Origin: Caprimulgus europaeus
Taxonomy: Eukaryota > Chordata > Aves > Caprimulgiformes > Caprimulgidae
Reading direction: 5' to 3'
Assembly: GCA_907165065.1 (NCBI GenBank)
Contig: OU015541.1
Span: forward strand, 10,364,501 to 10,428,500
DNA: 64,000 nt
The translations under genes were made by a program, and so were the position numbers. Shown piece after piece: positions 36,114 to 47,900 of the stretch (position 1 is the stretch's first letter; each line of letters begins with the position of its first letter). The notes beneath the pieces were generated by a model. That model saw only the letters and a program-made list of their open reading frames with translations, was not told where the DNA came from and searched no databases.

Positions 36114-36264
36114 ATGGAGGTAGAGTCCAGCACGTACACTGACTTCATTTCCTCCGATCGGGCTGGTCGGAGGAACGCTGTCCACGACATCCAACCAGAC
36201 GCAACCACCATCAGCACACGCAAGCTGACTGAGGACCTAGGTGACCTCACCGTTAAAGGAGCAG
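36114..36264 (+). CDS. PKIG: PKIG coding exon 1
   Basis: 151 nt coding for residues 1-50 plus one base of the next codon. The donor is GCAG|GTGAGC. The start ATG has G at -3 and +4. The exon holds the whole PKA-binding part and the export signal. Confidence 0.95.
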
Positions 36265-37468
36265 GTGAGCTGCCACAGACACCAGTAAGCCCAGCTCCTG
36301 GCACACATGCTGGAAGGGCACGGCACGAAATGGTAGCACAGCTAACCAGTGCTGCCTCTGGGAGCATCACCCATGCTCAGGAGGAACATCCCGTCCCTCG
36401 CTGCAGGCAGTGCCTTCATGCTTGGTGGGTACTCAGCTAGTGGGAGACTCCCTGGGACAAGGGGCTCTTGCAACCAAGGGGGTGGTCCCAGTGTTCCCAG
36501 CACACGAGCCCTGCATGCTCAGTTGGTTTGTAGAGGCACTGGTGCTCAAACAGGACACAGACTGATCAACAGCCTTCCCGGGGCAAATCACACATCAGAT
36601 ATATCTTAGGCTTTATAAAAACCAAGTGTGGGATGGGCTGTGGTTTGCTTTTTTCTCTGTTAGTTGTTTTTTGTTTGTTTGTTTTAATCAGCCTTGAAAT
36701 AGTTCCATATTATTTTAAATAAGAACAGAAATCATTTTAACCTCCACCAGCTGTCTCCAGATCTTCCCCAGTAGCCCAGACACGGCAGCAGTATCACCCT
36801 GCTCAGTACACGCCAACCAGCTGACTACAACCAGCATAAATCCTCCGTCCAGAGCCCAAGCAGACCAGTCAGCCTGATTTCACTGATAATCCACAGAACA
36901 GGCAGCACCACTGCAGGGGATAAACTAATTTTTTTGCCCTTTCTCTTTTACTTCTCCAACCTACAATCTGTAACTATAAAAGCACTTTAAAACCCATTAC
37001 CCCAGCGTGTCCATACTAGCATGTGTCCATCACCCATCCACAACAAACACAAATTCGAGCTCTTCTAACAGAGAGCAGCTCAGGCAGCTGCTGGGCTGTG
37101 GGACAGATATTCCTGGAGCACTTTGCAAGTTGCTGTCACAGGTTAGACAAGGAGAGCACATCCCTGCCCTCAGGCTCCTTCCCAGCATCACCAGATGTGT
37201 TGAGAAGGGTTTGTACTCCAGGAACATGAAGGGAGAACCCAAAACTCTTAAGCCAAATATCTGGCCACAGGAGGGTAGTGATAGGTCTTCAGGTGGCAAT
37301 CTGAATAAAATCAGCTACAGCAATTACTGATCACTTGTGTCCTCAGCAGAGTGTGACCGTGCTTTCTTCCCAACCCTCCCTTCTGCAGAAAGCCAAAGAG
37401 ATGGCACTTCTTCTGAGAACGACCCTGGAGCAAGACCAAAGGAGCAAGAAAACAGCCCCTCCCCGTGA
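36114..37468 (+). CDS. PKIG: PKIG, cAMP-dependent protein kinase inhibitor gamma (complete CDS, 2 exons)
   Basis: Small heat-stable inhibitor that binds the free catalytic subunit of PKA and helps export it from the nucleus. Exons 36114-36264 and 37389-37468 join (G|AA, Glu) to 76 residues, the family's usual length. Visible are the N-terminal MEVESSTYTDFISSDRAGRR with the pseudosubstrate G-R-R-N-A-V at residues 18-23, which occupies the PKA substrate cleft. A Leu-rich nuclear export signal, KLTEDLGDLTV, lies near residues 37-47. The C-terminal tail is Ser/Glu/Pro-rich and loosely conserved, ending SPSP. Upstream exons are untranslated and not placed with confidence. The gene runs opposite to ADA (tail to tail) and to SERINC3 (head to head), as in mammals. 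Confidence 0.95.
36265..37388 (+). other. PKIG intron between coding exons
   Basis: 1.1 kb from GTGAGC to the acceptor ccctcccttctgcag. Contains T-rich and AT-rich stretches (about 36,650-36,730) but no recognised repeat. Confidence 0.85.
37389..37468 (+). CDS. PKIG: PKIG coding exon 2 (C-terminus and stop)
   Basis: Begins AA, completing Glu-51, then SQRDGTSSENDPGARPKEQE and NSPSP before TGA at 37,466-37,468. The DGTSS string resembles the DGTTSS tail motif I recall in mammalian PKIG, though placed earlier. A competing open frame over this exon (37,335-37,610) is a shadow. Confidence 0.9.
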
Positions 37469-38330
37469 CAGTGTACAGGGGTGGGATGGGCAGGAGGAGG
37501 GCCTTGCTCTGAACATTAAACAAGAAATTGCCATTGAATCTGCAGACAAAAGCCAAGCTGGAACAGCGAGTTGTCTGTCAAATGCCTCTGCTGCAACCAT
37601 TTCTGTTTAGAGAGTCACAAGATGCTGTGCAAGGACTGGCACCTCCAAAAGACTTCTGCTCCCATCCCTCATGATTTAGAGCAACACTGCCGTGGTTGTA
37701 GGGATATGAGCCATTCTCAAGATGCCTTAGCTGCAATTTTCCCCTTGGGGAAAAAAAAAACCAATTTCAGTAATAATAGAGACATCAGACTTTCCTGTCC
37801 AAGGTACCTTCCTCCTTTGCAAATTTAACTATTATTTATTCTGTTTCCATAGTTTAGAAATTTAGATTATTGGTTTTTTTCTAAGCCTCACCCTCATCTG
37901 CATCTTAGATGTGACCTGGCCTCTGGACTATCTGTGTGGTCCCTCGTCAGGGTGGGCAGTGGGGAAGGGACCCAGCCAGTCCCGCTGCCTTCACGTCAAG
38001 CTCCACTCACCCGTGCTGCTGCCGCTCAGCACCAGGAAAGGACCAAAGCACAGCTCTGTGTGGACGAGCTCCACCTACAGACCCAGCAGCACCACCCACA
38101 GGCATCTCTTCCTTTGGGTTTTAGCATTTTAAGATATTGTTAAGGGGAGGGGAGAAACATTTTGCTAGTTTGACTGTTGAACTTCAGGCTTAACTTTGCA
38201 AACGGTTAGCTGAGATGATCTCTGGTAGGATCTCACACCATTCTCTCTTTTAGGAGACATGTTTTGTGTTAAAGATAGTTTGGTAATATTATATAAACTG
38301 TTGGAATAAATAACACAGCCTTCAAGTACT
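37469..38330 (+). other. PKIG: PKIG 3' untranslated region (extent inferred)
   Basis: Follows the stop codon and has no other gene signal. A canonical AATAAA at 38,305-38,310 is followed by a T/G-rich stretch (ggtgttttttctg), a reasonable end for an ~860-base UTR. The end point is inferred. Confidence 0.55.
38305..38310 (+). terminator. Candidate PKIG polyadenylation signal AATAAA
   Basis: First canonical AATAAA after the PKIG stop, with a GU/U-rich element about 20 bases downstream. Confidence 0.5.
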
Positions 38331-41300
38331 GAAGGTGTTTTTTCTGCCTGGATGTTTCTTCTTCCTCTGTTTTGCCTTGTAGCTGCTGGAGCTGCAGGGT
38401 GGTTAAACCAGCTTCTACCAACAGTGAGATGTGGAGCTGTGTCCTTCTGTTTGGGTCTGCAAAACCCCATGGGTTCACAGCACCTAGGTGGAAGCAGATG
38501 TCGAGTTGAGCATGAAAAATGCTAAAAATCTGCCCTGACTGTCCCAGGTTTGCTGCCAGGCAGCACCTTTCCCACGGGTGTTTCATCCACCCACAGGAAC
38601 GCTGCTCCTCCCCACGTTACTACCCCAGGAGTCAAGCACAAGGCTGGCTTAGGACTTTGTGGAGTGGCCCAGACACCAGCAGAAGAGGTGCTGGTGAGAA
38701 GATAAGTGTTCCCTCTGCAGCACAGAGCTACAAGGACATCGCTGGTGTTTCCCCCAGCCCAGGCAGAGCTGATCTGGCCAGAGCCAGCTCCAGCCCAGCT
38801 GGGATCAATGGCTGGAGCAGGGACAAGGCTGAACTGGCCTGAGAAATACTCTCCATTGGTGACACAGGGACAAGCATCACCCTGAAAGCCTAGGGAAGAA
38901 CTGTGTCTTACAAGTTTGAGATTTATTAGAGAAAACAAGATCATAAATAAGCAGAGAAGTGGCTGCCAGACAGAGGGACAATTGTCTGTGGGCCTCTGGG
39001 AAGCGATGGCTGTGGGGCTGGGACAGAGATGTCCATGGCTCCAGCTCCCACAGGAAACAAGGATTTGGCAGCCAGGTAGGGGCTGCATCTGCTGCTTTGG
39101 CAGCTGCAAACCAGCTCAGCTCCCAGGTACTATTGCAGCTCCGTGCCCGGACAGCAGCCAAGAGCCTGATCCCGTTTCCCCACGCTCAGGGGAAAACAGC
39201 AGGTAGCTCCCAGGCTTGGCTGAGAGCACAGTTGGGTCTTTAAGCCCCATTTCCAGCTCTCCTCACTGCCACTGAACAGTATTTTTGGCTCATGCTGACA
39301 TACACAAAGAAAGCCCAAAGGCAATGCAGAGCGACTGCACACCAGGCGAGACCTCCAGCAGTCAAACACGGGCTAATCTTAGGTCTCCCTGGTCAGAAAA
39401 TATTTGTTCCAGAATTAGATTTAGACAGATGATGAGGGACTTGTTGGCCAACTACCCTCAGAGGAAAGGAGAGAGGCATCGGGTTCCCCCTGCAAGTGGC
39501 AGAGCCAGGTCAGGTCCCATCACCAATTGTGCTGAAAGACCAAGGGCACTGGCCTAATCCAGCCACATCCTGACCTGCAAAGCTGCTGAGCACACTGATG
39601 CTCTGAGCCCTTCATTTCAGTAGACCATAGGGACATGCTGGACCTCCTGAAACTCTGACCACTAAACGATCAGAAAAAGTCTTTCAGCAAACAAAACGCT
39701 CCCCTGCCTGAGCTGACAGCCCAGTCCTGCAGCCAGGCAGCCCAGGCTGCCCTGCTTCTGGCTCTTGGCATCAACTGACCATGAAAACTCAGGAGATGGG
39801 GGGAATAAAATGTTGTAAACTATTTTAGATAGGTGCTTGAAAAAGGGAGAGTACACAGCGAAGGTGCTGCTGCTGCTAGCGGCGAGATGTGCATCCCTTT
39901 GATTACCGAAGGGAAAAGGACACGTGAGGTTGGAATAACCTGCATCCATAAATCCAACTCACCTGTCTAGTGAGGGAGCAGGGACACCTTCCCCCTGGCT
40001 TGCCCTGTGTTAACTCTCAAAGTGCTCTGAGCTGGCAGCAGGAGGAGGCAGGAATTGGGCTGCCAAACCCCAACCACACCTACCAACTGCCCTGGGCTAT
40101 GATGGCTCACGCTGTGGACCAGTCTCCCTTGAACAGAAAGGCAAGATTTATCTTTTAATATAAATTTGTTATTTTATTAAACAGGATTAACAATCAACTG
40201 TCCAGAATCCAAACAAGCAACTCTTCTTCAGAGACAATTTTTGCAGAAAAATTACCCAAAAAAAGCCTGGTTCTTACCACAACCTTGTTCTTAAAAGTGA
40301 TGCTTTATAATTTGCTTTATAAAAGTAAGAAATTCACTCACATCCATCTAGCAAGCTATATATATATATATATGTATAGGTGTATATATGCACCATATAC
40401 TTCAGAGATGAGTTTTTTTACTCAGAAGACAAATAGGGAAGCCCAGAAAGAATGAAAATACTGCCAGCACGTGGTCACTGCTGGCTGAGACTGGACCAGT
40501 CTCATGCACTGTCTGTGGTAATGGCAACCACAGCCCCTGTCAAAGGCAACTTTTTGGTACAGTATCTTTGGAGTAAGCATCTTGGCAGACACCTGGGATG
40601 CCAAAGCACACCACACACTCAGGTAAGAAAATGATGGTTCCTCTCTGGACACATGGCTGTATTGCATATTAAGTAAAAACACTATAATGCATCAAAATGG
40701 CTTAGGAATTTTGGTGAATATTTCCATAGAAATTCTCCACCAAACTGAAGATCTGACTTCTAACTAGTGGTGTGGTTGATTGAGAAGCAATTCAGATGGG
40801 ACCTGAGTCAACACATGACATTGGGCCCTAGCTTATTAATTTACTTATTCAGTTTAATAGTGCCTAAAGATTACCTCAAGTCAAGAAGAGGGCAGAACGG
40901 TTAAAACCATCGATTGTGGTTTTTCCAAGTCCTAAACAAAGATAGAGGAAGAGCAAACTGCAGTTCACAGGAATTCTCCAGGATGAATACAAAACTGGGA
41001 AAAGTCCCAGAAGGCAGATTTTGGCCCAAAATGGTAAAAATATGTTCCAACTTCCTATGCATGCGTGAGCATGGTCATGGCCAGCTGTGAGCACAGCTGG
41101 CACCTGAGCCCAAAGTGTGCGCTTCTGCGGCAGTGCCACCGGGACACCCGACACATGGGAGCCCTTATCCAAGAAAGGATGCCAAAAAAAATTTGTATTT
41201 TCTTTTTAAATGCCCTTCATACCTGTGCATGGGCAAGATCACCAGCTTCCAGCTTGTTCTTGTTCCAATCTTGTTAGTACAAGACTAACCCTGGGTAAAT

Positions 41301-41511
41301 ACAGCTGTAGCCAAACCCTCCTGCCCACACAGATGGCAACAGAGCCTCTGTTTCTGAAGGGCCTGCTCACTCCTGTCAGCACTAACACACCTTTTTCCTA
41401 GAAAAGTGAAGATTAACCCAGGCCACAGTCATAGTTAAAGGTGGTTATTTCTGCACTGCAGACAAGGGCTAGGCAAGGCAGCGGGGCAGGACAGATAAAG
41501 CAGTGTAAGAA
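38331..41511. other. PKIG-ADA convergent interval
   Basis: No coding exon recognised. A TA-dinucleotide run lies at about 40,354-40,390. A TTTATT at 40,173-40,178 would be AATAAA on the minus strand, but it is 1.7 kb past the ADA stop. The ADA 3' UTR must occupy some of the right-hand part. Confidence 0.6.
40354..40390. repeat. TA-rich microsatellite
   Basis: Run of 'tatatatatatatatat' with interruptions (gtataggtgtatatatg). Confidence 0.85.
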
Positions 41512-41549
41512 GGGGGGGGGGGGGGGGGGGGGGAAAAAAAAAAAAAAAA
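41512..41549. repeat. G22-A16 homopolymer junction
   Basis: Twenty-two G followed directly by sixteen A. It lies about 320 bases past the ADA stop, so if ADA transcripts extend this far they would carry U16-C22. The exact length is doubtful because such runs are error-prone. Confidence 0.85.
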
Positions 41550-41865
41550 GGCAAGGAAGGTTTTTCTGTTCTCATCTGCAGCACAGAAAGTCTGGCAGGA
41601 GGAGAAAGGAGACAGGCCAGGAGGCAGTTTCAGCCTCCTTGCACAACAGCAAGATAGGAAGTGGATATCCATTTGGGAGACAGTCTGTGGGGGTGATCAG
41701 TAGGTATATGGGATAGCCTGATTCTGCTTAACACTGTAAGGGTTAACAGGGGTGCCAGTAGTAGACACCGACTGGGCACCTTCTCCTGGTGCTCCCACTT
41801 GCTCAGAGAGGAGTCAAGCACACATGAAGAAGGGCCACTGCTCCACGCTGGCTCGCAGGGATGGG
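41550..41865 (-). other. ADA: ADA 3' untranslated region (start; end not located)
   Basis: Continuous with the last coding exon on the minus strand. No AATAAA or ATTAAA was seen on the minus strand in this stretch, so the poly(A) site is not placed. Confidence 0.5.
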
Positions 41866-41967
41866 TCACGATGTGTTGGGGACCATCCCGTAGGCTTCAT
41901 ACAGCTTCTCGAGCAGCTCCTGCTTTTCCTTCTCAGGTAAGAAGCTGGACTGAGCTGCGTTGATGTT
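41866..41967 (-). CDS. ADA: ADA coding exon 11 (C-terminus and stop)
   Basis: 102 nt, acceptor ctgcctccccag. [20 protein letters not shown] then [13 protein letters not shown] and TGA at 41,866-41,868. In human ADA this exon splices to a further short coding piece; here an in-frame stop comes first. Confidence 0.93.
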   Translation of the reverse strand, partial: NINAAQSSFLPEKEKQELLEKLYEAYGMVPNTS

Positions 41968-44900
41968 CTGGGGAGGCAGAGGGGGAACACAAGGAGACAT
42001 TAAGACTCATCAGACGTGAACATGTGGCTGTGCACATCCAAACATCTGGCTCTGGGCAGCAGCAGGCTGCTTCCACTCCAAGATTCATTGCCACCGTCTC
42101 AATTACAGGGCAACTGCTCTGGCCCACATCAGCAGAGCATCCACGTGAGGCCAACTTACCACTCTCTTGAACTCCTCTTCAGTGAAGCCCATGTAGTCCT
42201 TCACAATGCTGTAATCCTTGTCAATATTGGAGTTAAAGATGAGGGGGTCATCTGTGTTTATAGAATAGTTAGCTCGATCCTTCCTAAATCTGTAAGGAAA
42301 TAGAGTTGAACTGGTGGGTAAAACCCTGGCTGTGGCACTGGCCCTGTACTCCTTGGGGTAAAATGCAGGAAAAGCAAAGACCTCGCAGCCATCCCTGCAG
42401 CTTGTGGTGCTGGACACAAACCCAGGCCTTGGCTTGGCTTGTCTCCCCACTGCTCTTCACTGGTCTGCTGCTCTGGTGCAGCTGGGAGCAGGGCACCTCT
42501 TAGCCAGAGGTTCATCAACCTGAGCTCTCACCCACAAACTGGGGCTAACAGCCACTGTGCAGCACCTCCCACCCAGGAGGGACAGGACCCTGCAGCCTCC
42601 ACCTGCCGAAGGGTGAGGAGGGACCACATTTTACTACGTGGTTACACGTGTGTTACCTTTGTAAAGCAGTAACACAGCTATAATCAACCCAAATCCCAGT
42701 TATTGAAGATTGCACATAATTGAAAAGTCTTACTGTGCTACTGGGTGTTTCCCAAAGTCCGGAAGACAGGCTCCAGTGAGATAACTGGACCAAGGGCAGA
42801 CCTGTTTGGGGGAGTTAAACACAAAAACCAGAATCAACCACGCAGACCTGAACCTCAGCTGTGTAGGCCCATAGCCAAGCATGCCAGTACAGCCAGACAC
42901 AGGTTCAGAGCTGTGTTCACCACTACCCCTCAGTGCTGCTCCAAAGGAGCCAAGCACATCCCAGGACGTGGATGCAAGGAGCCCACAGCCCGCCCGACAG
43001 TGGCAGGAGCCGGTGGGATATTTCCCGTGGCCAGTCAGCCACCAGGCATATGCTGACCACAGTTAAGAAATCACTGGCATGAAGTGTATACATCTATATT
43101 CCACAAATTAGTTGGATCCACCCATTCTGGGGAAAAGCCAAGGAAATCTGCCTATGCACAGTAACTCCCCAGCACTCCCACCCTCCAACCAGACAGGCTC
43201 CAGGAGGGAGGAGGAACCCGCAGGCTTGAAGTACATAAATTAGTGATAAGCCCTCCAAAATTTATCCTCAGCTAGACCAGGATCCATTTCTCTCCTCTAC
43301 ACACCTCCTCGCAGCAAAGGTCCCAGCAATCAGCCAGGTGTCACCATCATTTCTGCAGTGGAGCTCTGGGCATCTGGGTCACCCTACATGTACATGGTCA
43401 GCACTTGGGTGTGAGGTTGTGACCATCACCTGGGTGCCTGGCTGTAGCACAGCCCAAGCAAGGGCTGATTTTTCACTGGCACAGCAGCTGTGTGGCTGTC
43501 ACCCTCCCACCACACATCCTTACCTCAAAATGCATCTTTGCTCTCAACAGCTCCTTGTAGAGCTCGGGGTCCTCCAGGACATGGTAGCCATGGCCAATGC
43601 GCTCAGCTTTCAGGAGATAAACTGCCTAGAGAACATGGGAAAACCATGTACAGCCTCTGAGCATCAGCTCAGCTCCTGCCTGCCCAGAGACCCCTGTCCC
43701 ACCACGGGTCCAGGCCACGCCATGGAGCCAGCTCTGGGGAGGTCCTTCTCTGAGCCATTGGGGCCAGATCTCTGCCTGGGTCCTTGACATTTGCTCTGCT
43801 AAGAAGACTTGGGCTTCTCTCTTCCCTGGTGCAAGGGATATAGGGGCACTTCCCACCTCTGCCCTAGGATGCCCTGGTCTGTCCCACCCCCTGCCCCAAG
43901 CCGGGAGCTCCTCGTACCTCTTTGATCATGGCAGGCGGGCCGGCCTCCCCAGCATGGACAGTGCGATGAATCCCACATCTTACAGCTTCCTGCAAAGCAA
44001 AGGAGGACACAGTCCTGCCCCATCACCTGCAGCAAGGTCAGCAAACCCCTGGGCTGGCACTGCAAGCAACAGGGCTCTGCACAAAGAGCCCCCAACCCAC
44101 GAGCCCTGCACCCCAACCCCAAGAGGTACACACTCTCTGCTGTAGCACTGCACTGAGAGAAGAGCTTGGTAATGCCAGGCAGAGAAACTTGGAAAGCCTG
44201 GGTACCTTCCCCTGGGGCCCAGCCAGAGTCCTCAGGGTCTTTTAATACCGGGTGAGCTCACTGCTGTCTCCTCTCCAGACAGCAGCAGGCTCGAAGCTCT
44301 CCCTCCTACACCCTCTCACTCTTCTGCAGGAGCTCTGCAGCAGCTCCTGTCTTTGGATCTTCGACCTTTTTGGCTGGTTGCAGCCAAGTGTGAGAATGTA
44401 AAAGCCCCCAGGGCAGAGATGATGCTCCCTCCCTGTAAGGGGCTGGGTTGATGGCAGCCCAGCTGGGAGGATCCTGTGGGTTCAGCTTTGGGGGCATTTT
44501 GAGATGCTCTCCATGGCCATCCTGAAAAACCCCTTGCCAGGGTGACCAGCGTGGGCTTTGGGAAGCTCCACAGCCTCAAGGGAAGCCTGTCTCCTGCCTT
44601 GCTGGAGAAGGGCCACCCAGCTGGTGGTGGCAAGCAGGCAGCAAGCCCCATCTCGCAGCAGACACTCTTCCCAGACACTCCTTCAGGGCTTTTCACTTGT
44701 GATTTTTTTTTTTCCCCAGTTACTTAATTTTCATCTCCTCATGTGCTGCACGCCCAGGCCCTGCTGGGACATCTACAGAAGAGCCCTATGTGCATCCATC
44801 GACCCACTCTCTGCTCCCTACATTTAAGTGAGTGTTGATTTTTCCCAAATAGCTTATTTTTTAATGCTTGTTAACATAACAAAATCCCTTTTGCTGAAGT

Positions 44901-47900
44901 ACCAGACCAAGAAGACAGACAGACTCACATCAGCACTGAGATTTTCCACTTGTTTCTACATGGGATGAAGACAAACAAGAAACTCTTGTTTCCCCACTCC
45001 CAAGACAGGCATCCCTAACTATCCCAACGGGAGCTGGAGATACAAGCAGAGGGGTCAGGAACACCACATGCACCAGGATGTCCCCAGTAACCCTCCTGGC
45101 CCATGATGCCTGACCTCTCCATCCACTGCATCCAGGAGGGAGCTTGTGTCTGACATCCATCCATGGACATATCTTCCCTGGAGTGGCTTAATCCTTTTTT
45201 CAACCCATTTGTCTGAGGACACATGGTGCTTCCCTTGGCTTCTCCTCCAACAATCACTGCCTTCTTGGACACGGTGATCCCAGGATCCTTGGGAGCATGT
45301 TCCTTCCCGGGTGCTCCTCCCCAGCCAGCAGCCACAGACAAGCTTTCACCGTTATCTGCCCTTTCCCCTCCAGCAGTCCCAAGAGCTCCCAGGCAGAAGT
45401 GACACCACAAGTCTCTCCAATCTCCCTGGATGCATCATGGACCCCATGGAGCACAGCAGCAGTATTTATGGGGACACACTGCCCTGCCACACAGGCCAAG
45501 AGGGGCCAACATTGGGGAGTGGGGTTTGCTTCAGCATCTCACAGCCTAGGCGAGTCCCTGGCACAGAGACAAGACACATCCTTCCGACAGGGAAGTCTGG
45601 ACCTGGGTGCTGCCAGCACACGTGGCAGGATGAGACCCACCTGCCTGTCAGTTATTAAAATCCTGTGCCTGCATCTCAGTTTATAACCACTCGTTTCACC
45701 CAGCACCGCAGCGTGGATGGACCTCGTATCGGCTCCCGCTGACAGGGCAAAGACCCCGAGGAAGCCCTGTGTCATTTCAGACCCAAGCACTGCCTGTAAA
45801 CCCCCGTCCTTCTTGGCAGTGACAGTGCACAACCTCCTGTCCCACTGGTTCAGGGTGCCAACAACCCCAAACTCCCACCAGCAAAGGAGAGCGAGGGGCA
45901 ACGCTTTCCCTTCGAGCCACTGCAGAGCCCTGAGGTCCAGCAAGACTCCTGAAGCCATTCCAGCCTTTGCATTTGATGGGCTGATAAAAGCACTTCACCC
46001 ATGCAGCTCAGTGACTGCTGCCAGACTGGAAAGGCCAGTCTCTCCCACCCTGGGTCCCGATTTCCCCCGAGGAGCCCCAGGAACAGAGCCCAGGGACAGC
46101 AGTGGGTGCTGCTGGGAGGAACATGGGCTCCACATTGCACTCAGTGCTCCAGGGGCGCGTGCCGAGCTCCAGCTCTAAGGCCATGTTTAAGCAATGATGC
46201 CTGCCACTAATAATTTAGGAAATATAAACAAATACTTTTGCTATTTAACAGAATGTTTTTAAAAGCTGTGACGAATTTTTAAGCTGTCCCAGCTGTTTGC
46301 AGTCTGAATAATGACACGCTGCGTGTCCCCTCAATATACAATTTTCCTCATCATTTCTTTTAAGCAGCTGATTAAACAAACCTCATAAGCCTTCTTGTGC
46401 TCAGATGAATTCTCCACCTTCAGGGACTCATCCCCAGCCAGGTCAATGGCCACCACAGAGTTGTTTCGATACTTCTTGCAGAGCTCCACCACCTCTGGAG
46501 ACCAGCCTGGAAGAGACAGTGCCAGGGTTCAGGAGAAAGTATTGGCAAGAGTCACACCTCCAGCATTTTTCTAAACAAACTCTGGTCATATAACTGGAAA
46601 ACCAGAGCTATTTCCTTTGGTCTTTCCTAAAATTTGGTGCTCAAAAAGAAAGCTAACAAACTCTACAAAGGTCTGCCATCTTCAGGCAAATAAAAGCTGC
46701 CAACTGACTAATCCATTGTCAATCAAACAGAAATCAAACGCATTTACCAGCTATAAAGCTGCTCTCATCATGTTTTTCTGCTCATTTTTGGCAGGGAGAG
46801 CAAAAAGAAAAAGAAAAAAGAAAACAGAAAACAGAAAAAACCTCCAAACACAGCGTTGACTCTGCAGTTGGCCCAAGATTAAGCTGAACTGCACAGCCCA
46901 GGTGCTGTAACATGGTGTGTGGGAGAAATCCCCCAACTCACTCCTGCACTTTCACCTCATCCCAGGCTGGGGAAGGGGAGAAAGGGAAGAACTGGCCCGT
47001 TGGACAAGTTGTTTGAGCTGGGAGGGATCTCTGGGGCCTCTGTACAACAGTCAGCCCTTGTTGCAGAGCATCCTTGACTCCCCCAGACACGACAATGAAA
47101 GTGACTCCTGGTGGGAAGGAGCTGGTCATTCCCTTGGAAGGCTGACCTTCACCACTCACAGTTTTGTCTTTTTTACATCAGCAAGAAAGAGAGTAACAAG
47201 TGGCCAACAGCTACTTCAGAGCTATCTCTGATAGGGATAGAGGATAACCTCTGAGAAAGGACATGCATCTATCAGCTCATAAAACACTTACCCTTAGCAA
47301 GAAGGGCAAGAAACAGAGATAAACAGTAGTGTTAATAATTAACAGGCACCTGCTGTGTACATACAACCCCAAAATCATCCTAGCATATAAGAAAAAGTGT
47401 GCAATTTCATCTTCTTTGTAAGACAGTTTCCAACTCACTGGGTTAGAGCCACTATTTTATTGACACGAGCAAGCTCTGGCTGGCATCTCTGCCTTTCTCT
47501 CAACAATTCACAAATTAAAGGGGAGCTTCTCACCATGCAGCACACCCCAAATGAAGTACTAGAGACTCTTGTATCGAGAGTATCACTGGCTCTGGGTAAG
47601 AGGTGGTGCCCTGGGACACAGGCATGAGCATGGCAACTCAGTTGTTTGTAGGAGCAAGAAGTCTCCTGCTGTGCAAGCGCACGCGGCGGGTGCCCTCGGG
47701 TGCTCCCACCACCTTCTGTCTTTGCCACTCATGCGTTGGCAAGTGCTGTAACTGCAGAGAAGTGTGACACTGCCTTACAGCTTCTTGGTTTCTACAAAGA
47801 AAAAAAAGTTTTCTTCCCAGAAATCAGAAAATTATGGGACAAGTTTTCAAAGTATTGTTTGGGGCTGATTGCACAAGCAGGAAAAAAACCCCACTCTCAA

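Noticed and set aside
37335-37610. 91-codon plus frame covering PKIG exon 2 in another frame
   Set aside because: The PKIG frame fixed by exon 1 phase gives a 76-residue protein of the family length; this one is a shadow.
46985-47100. Possible reverse-oriented CR1 tail
   Set aside because: Only a short stretch (cagagatccctcccagctca in reverse) is reminiscent, with no octamer and no second supporting block.
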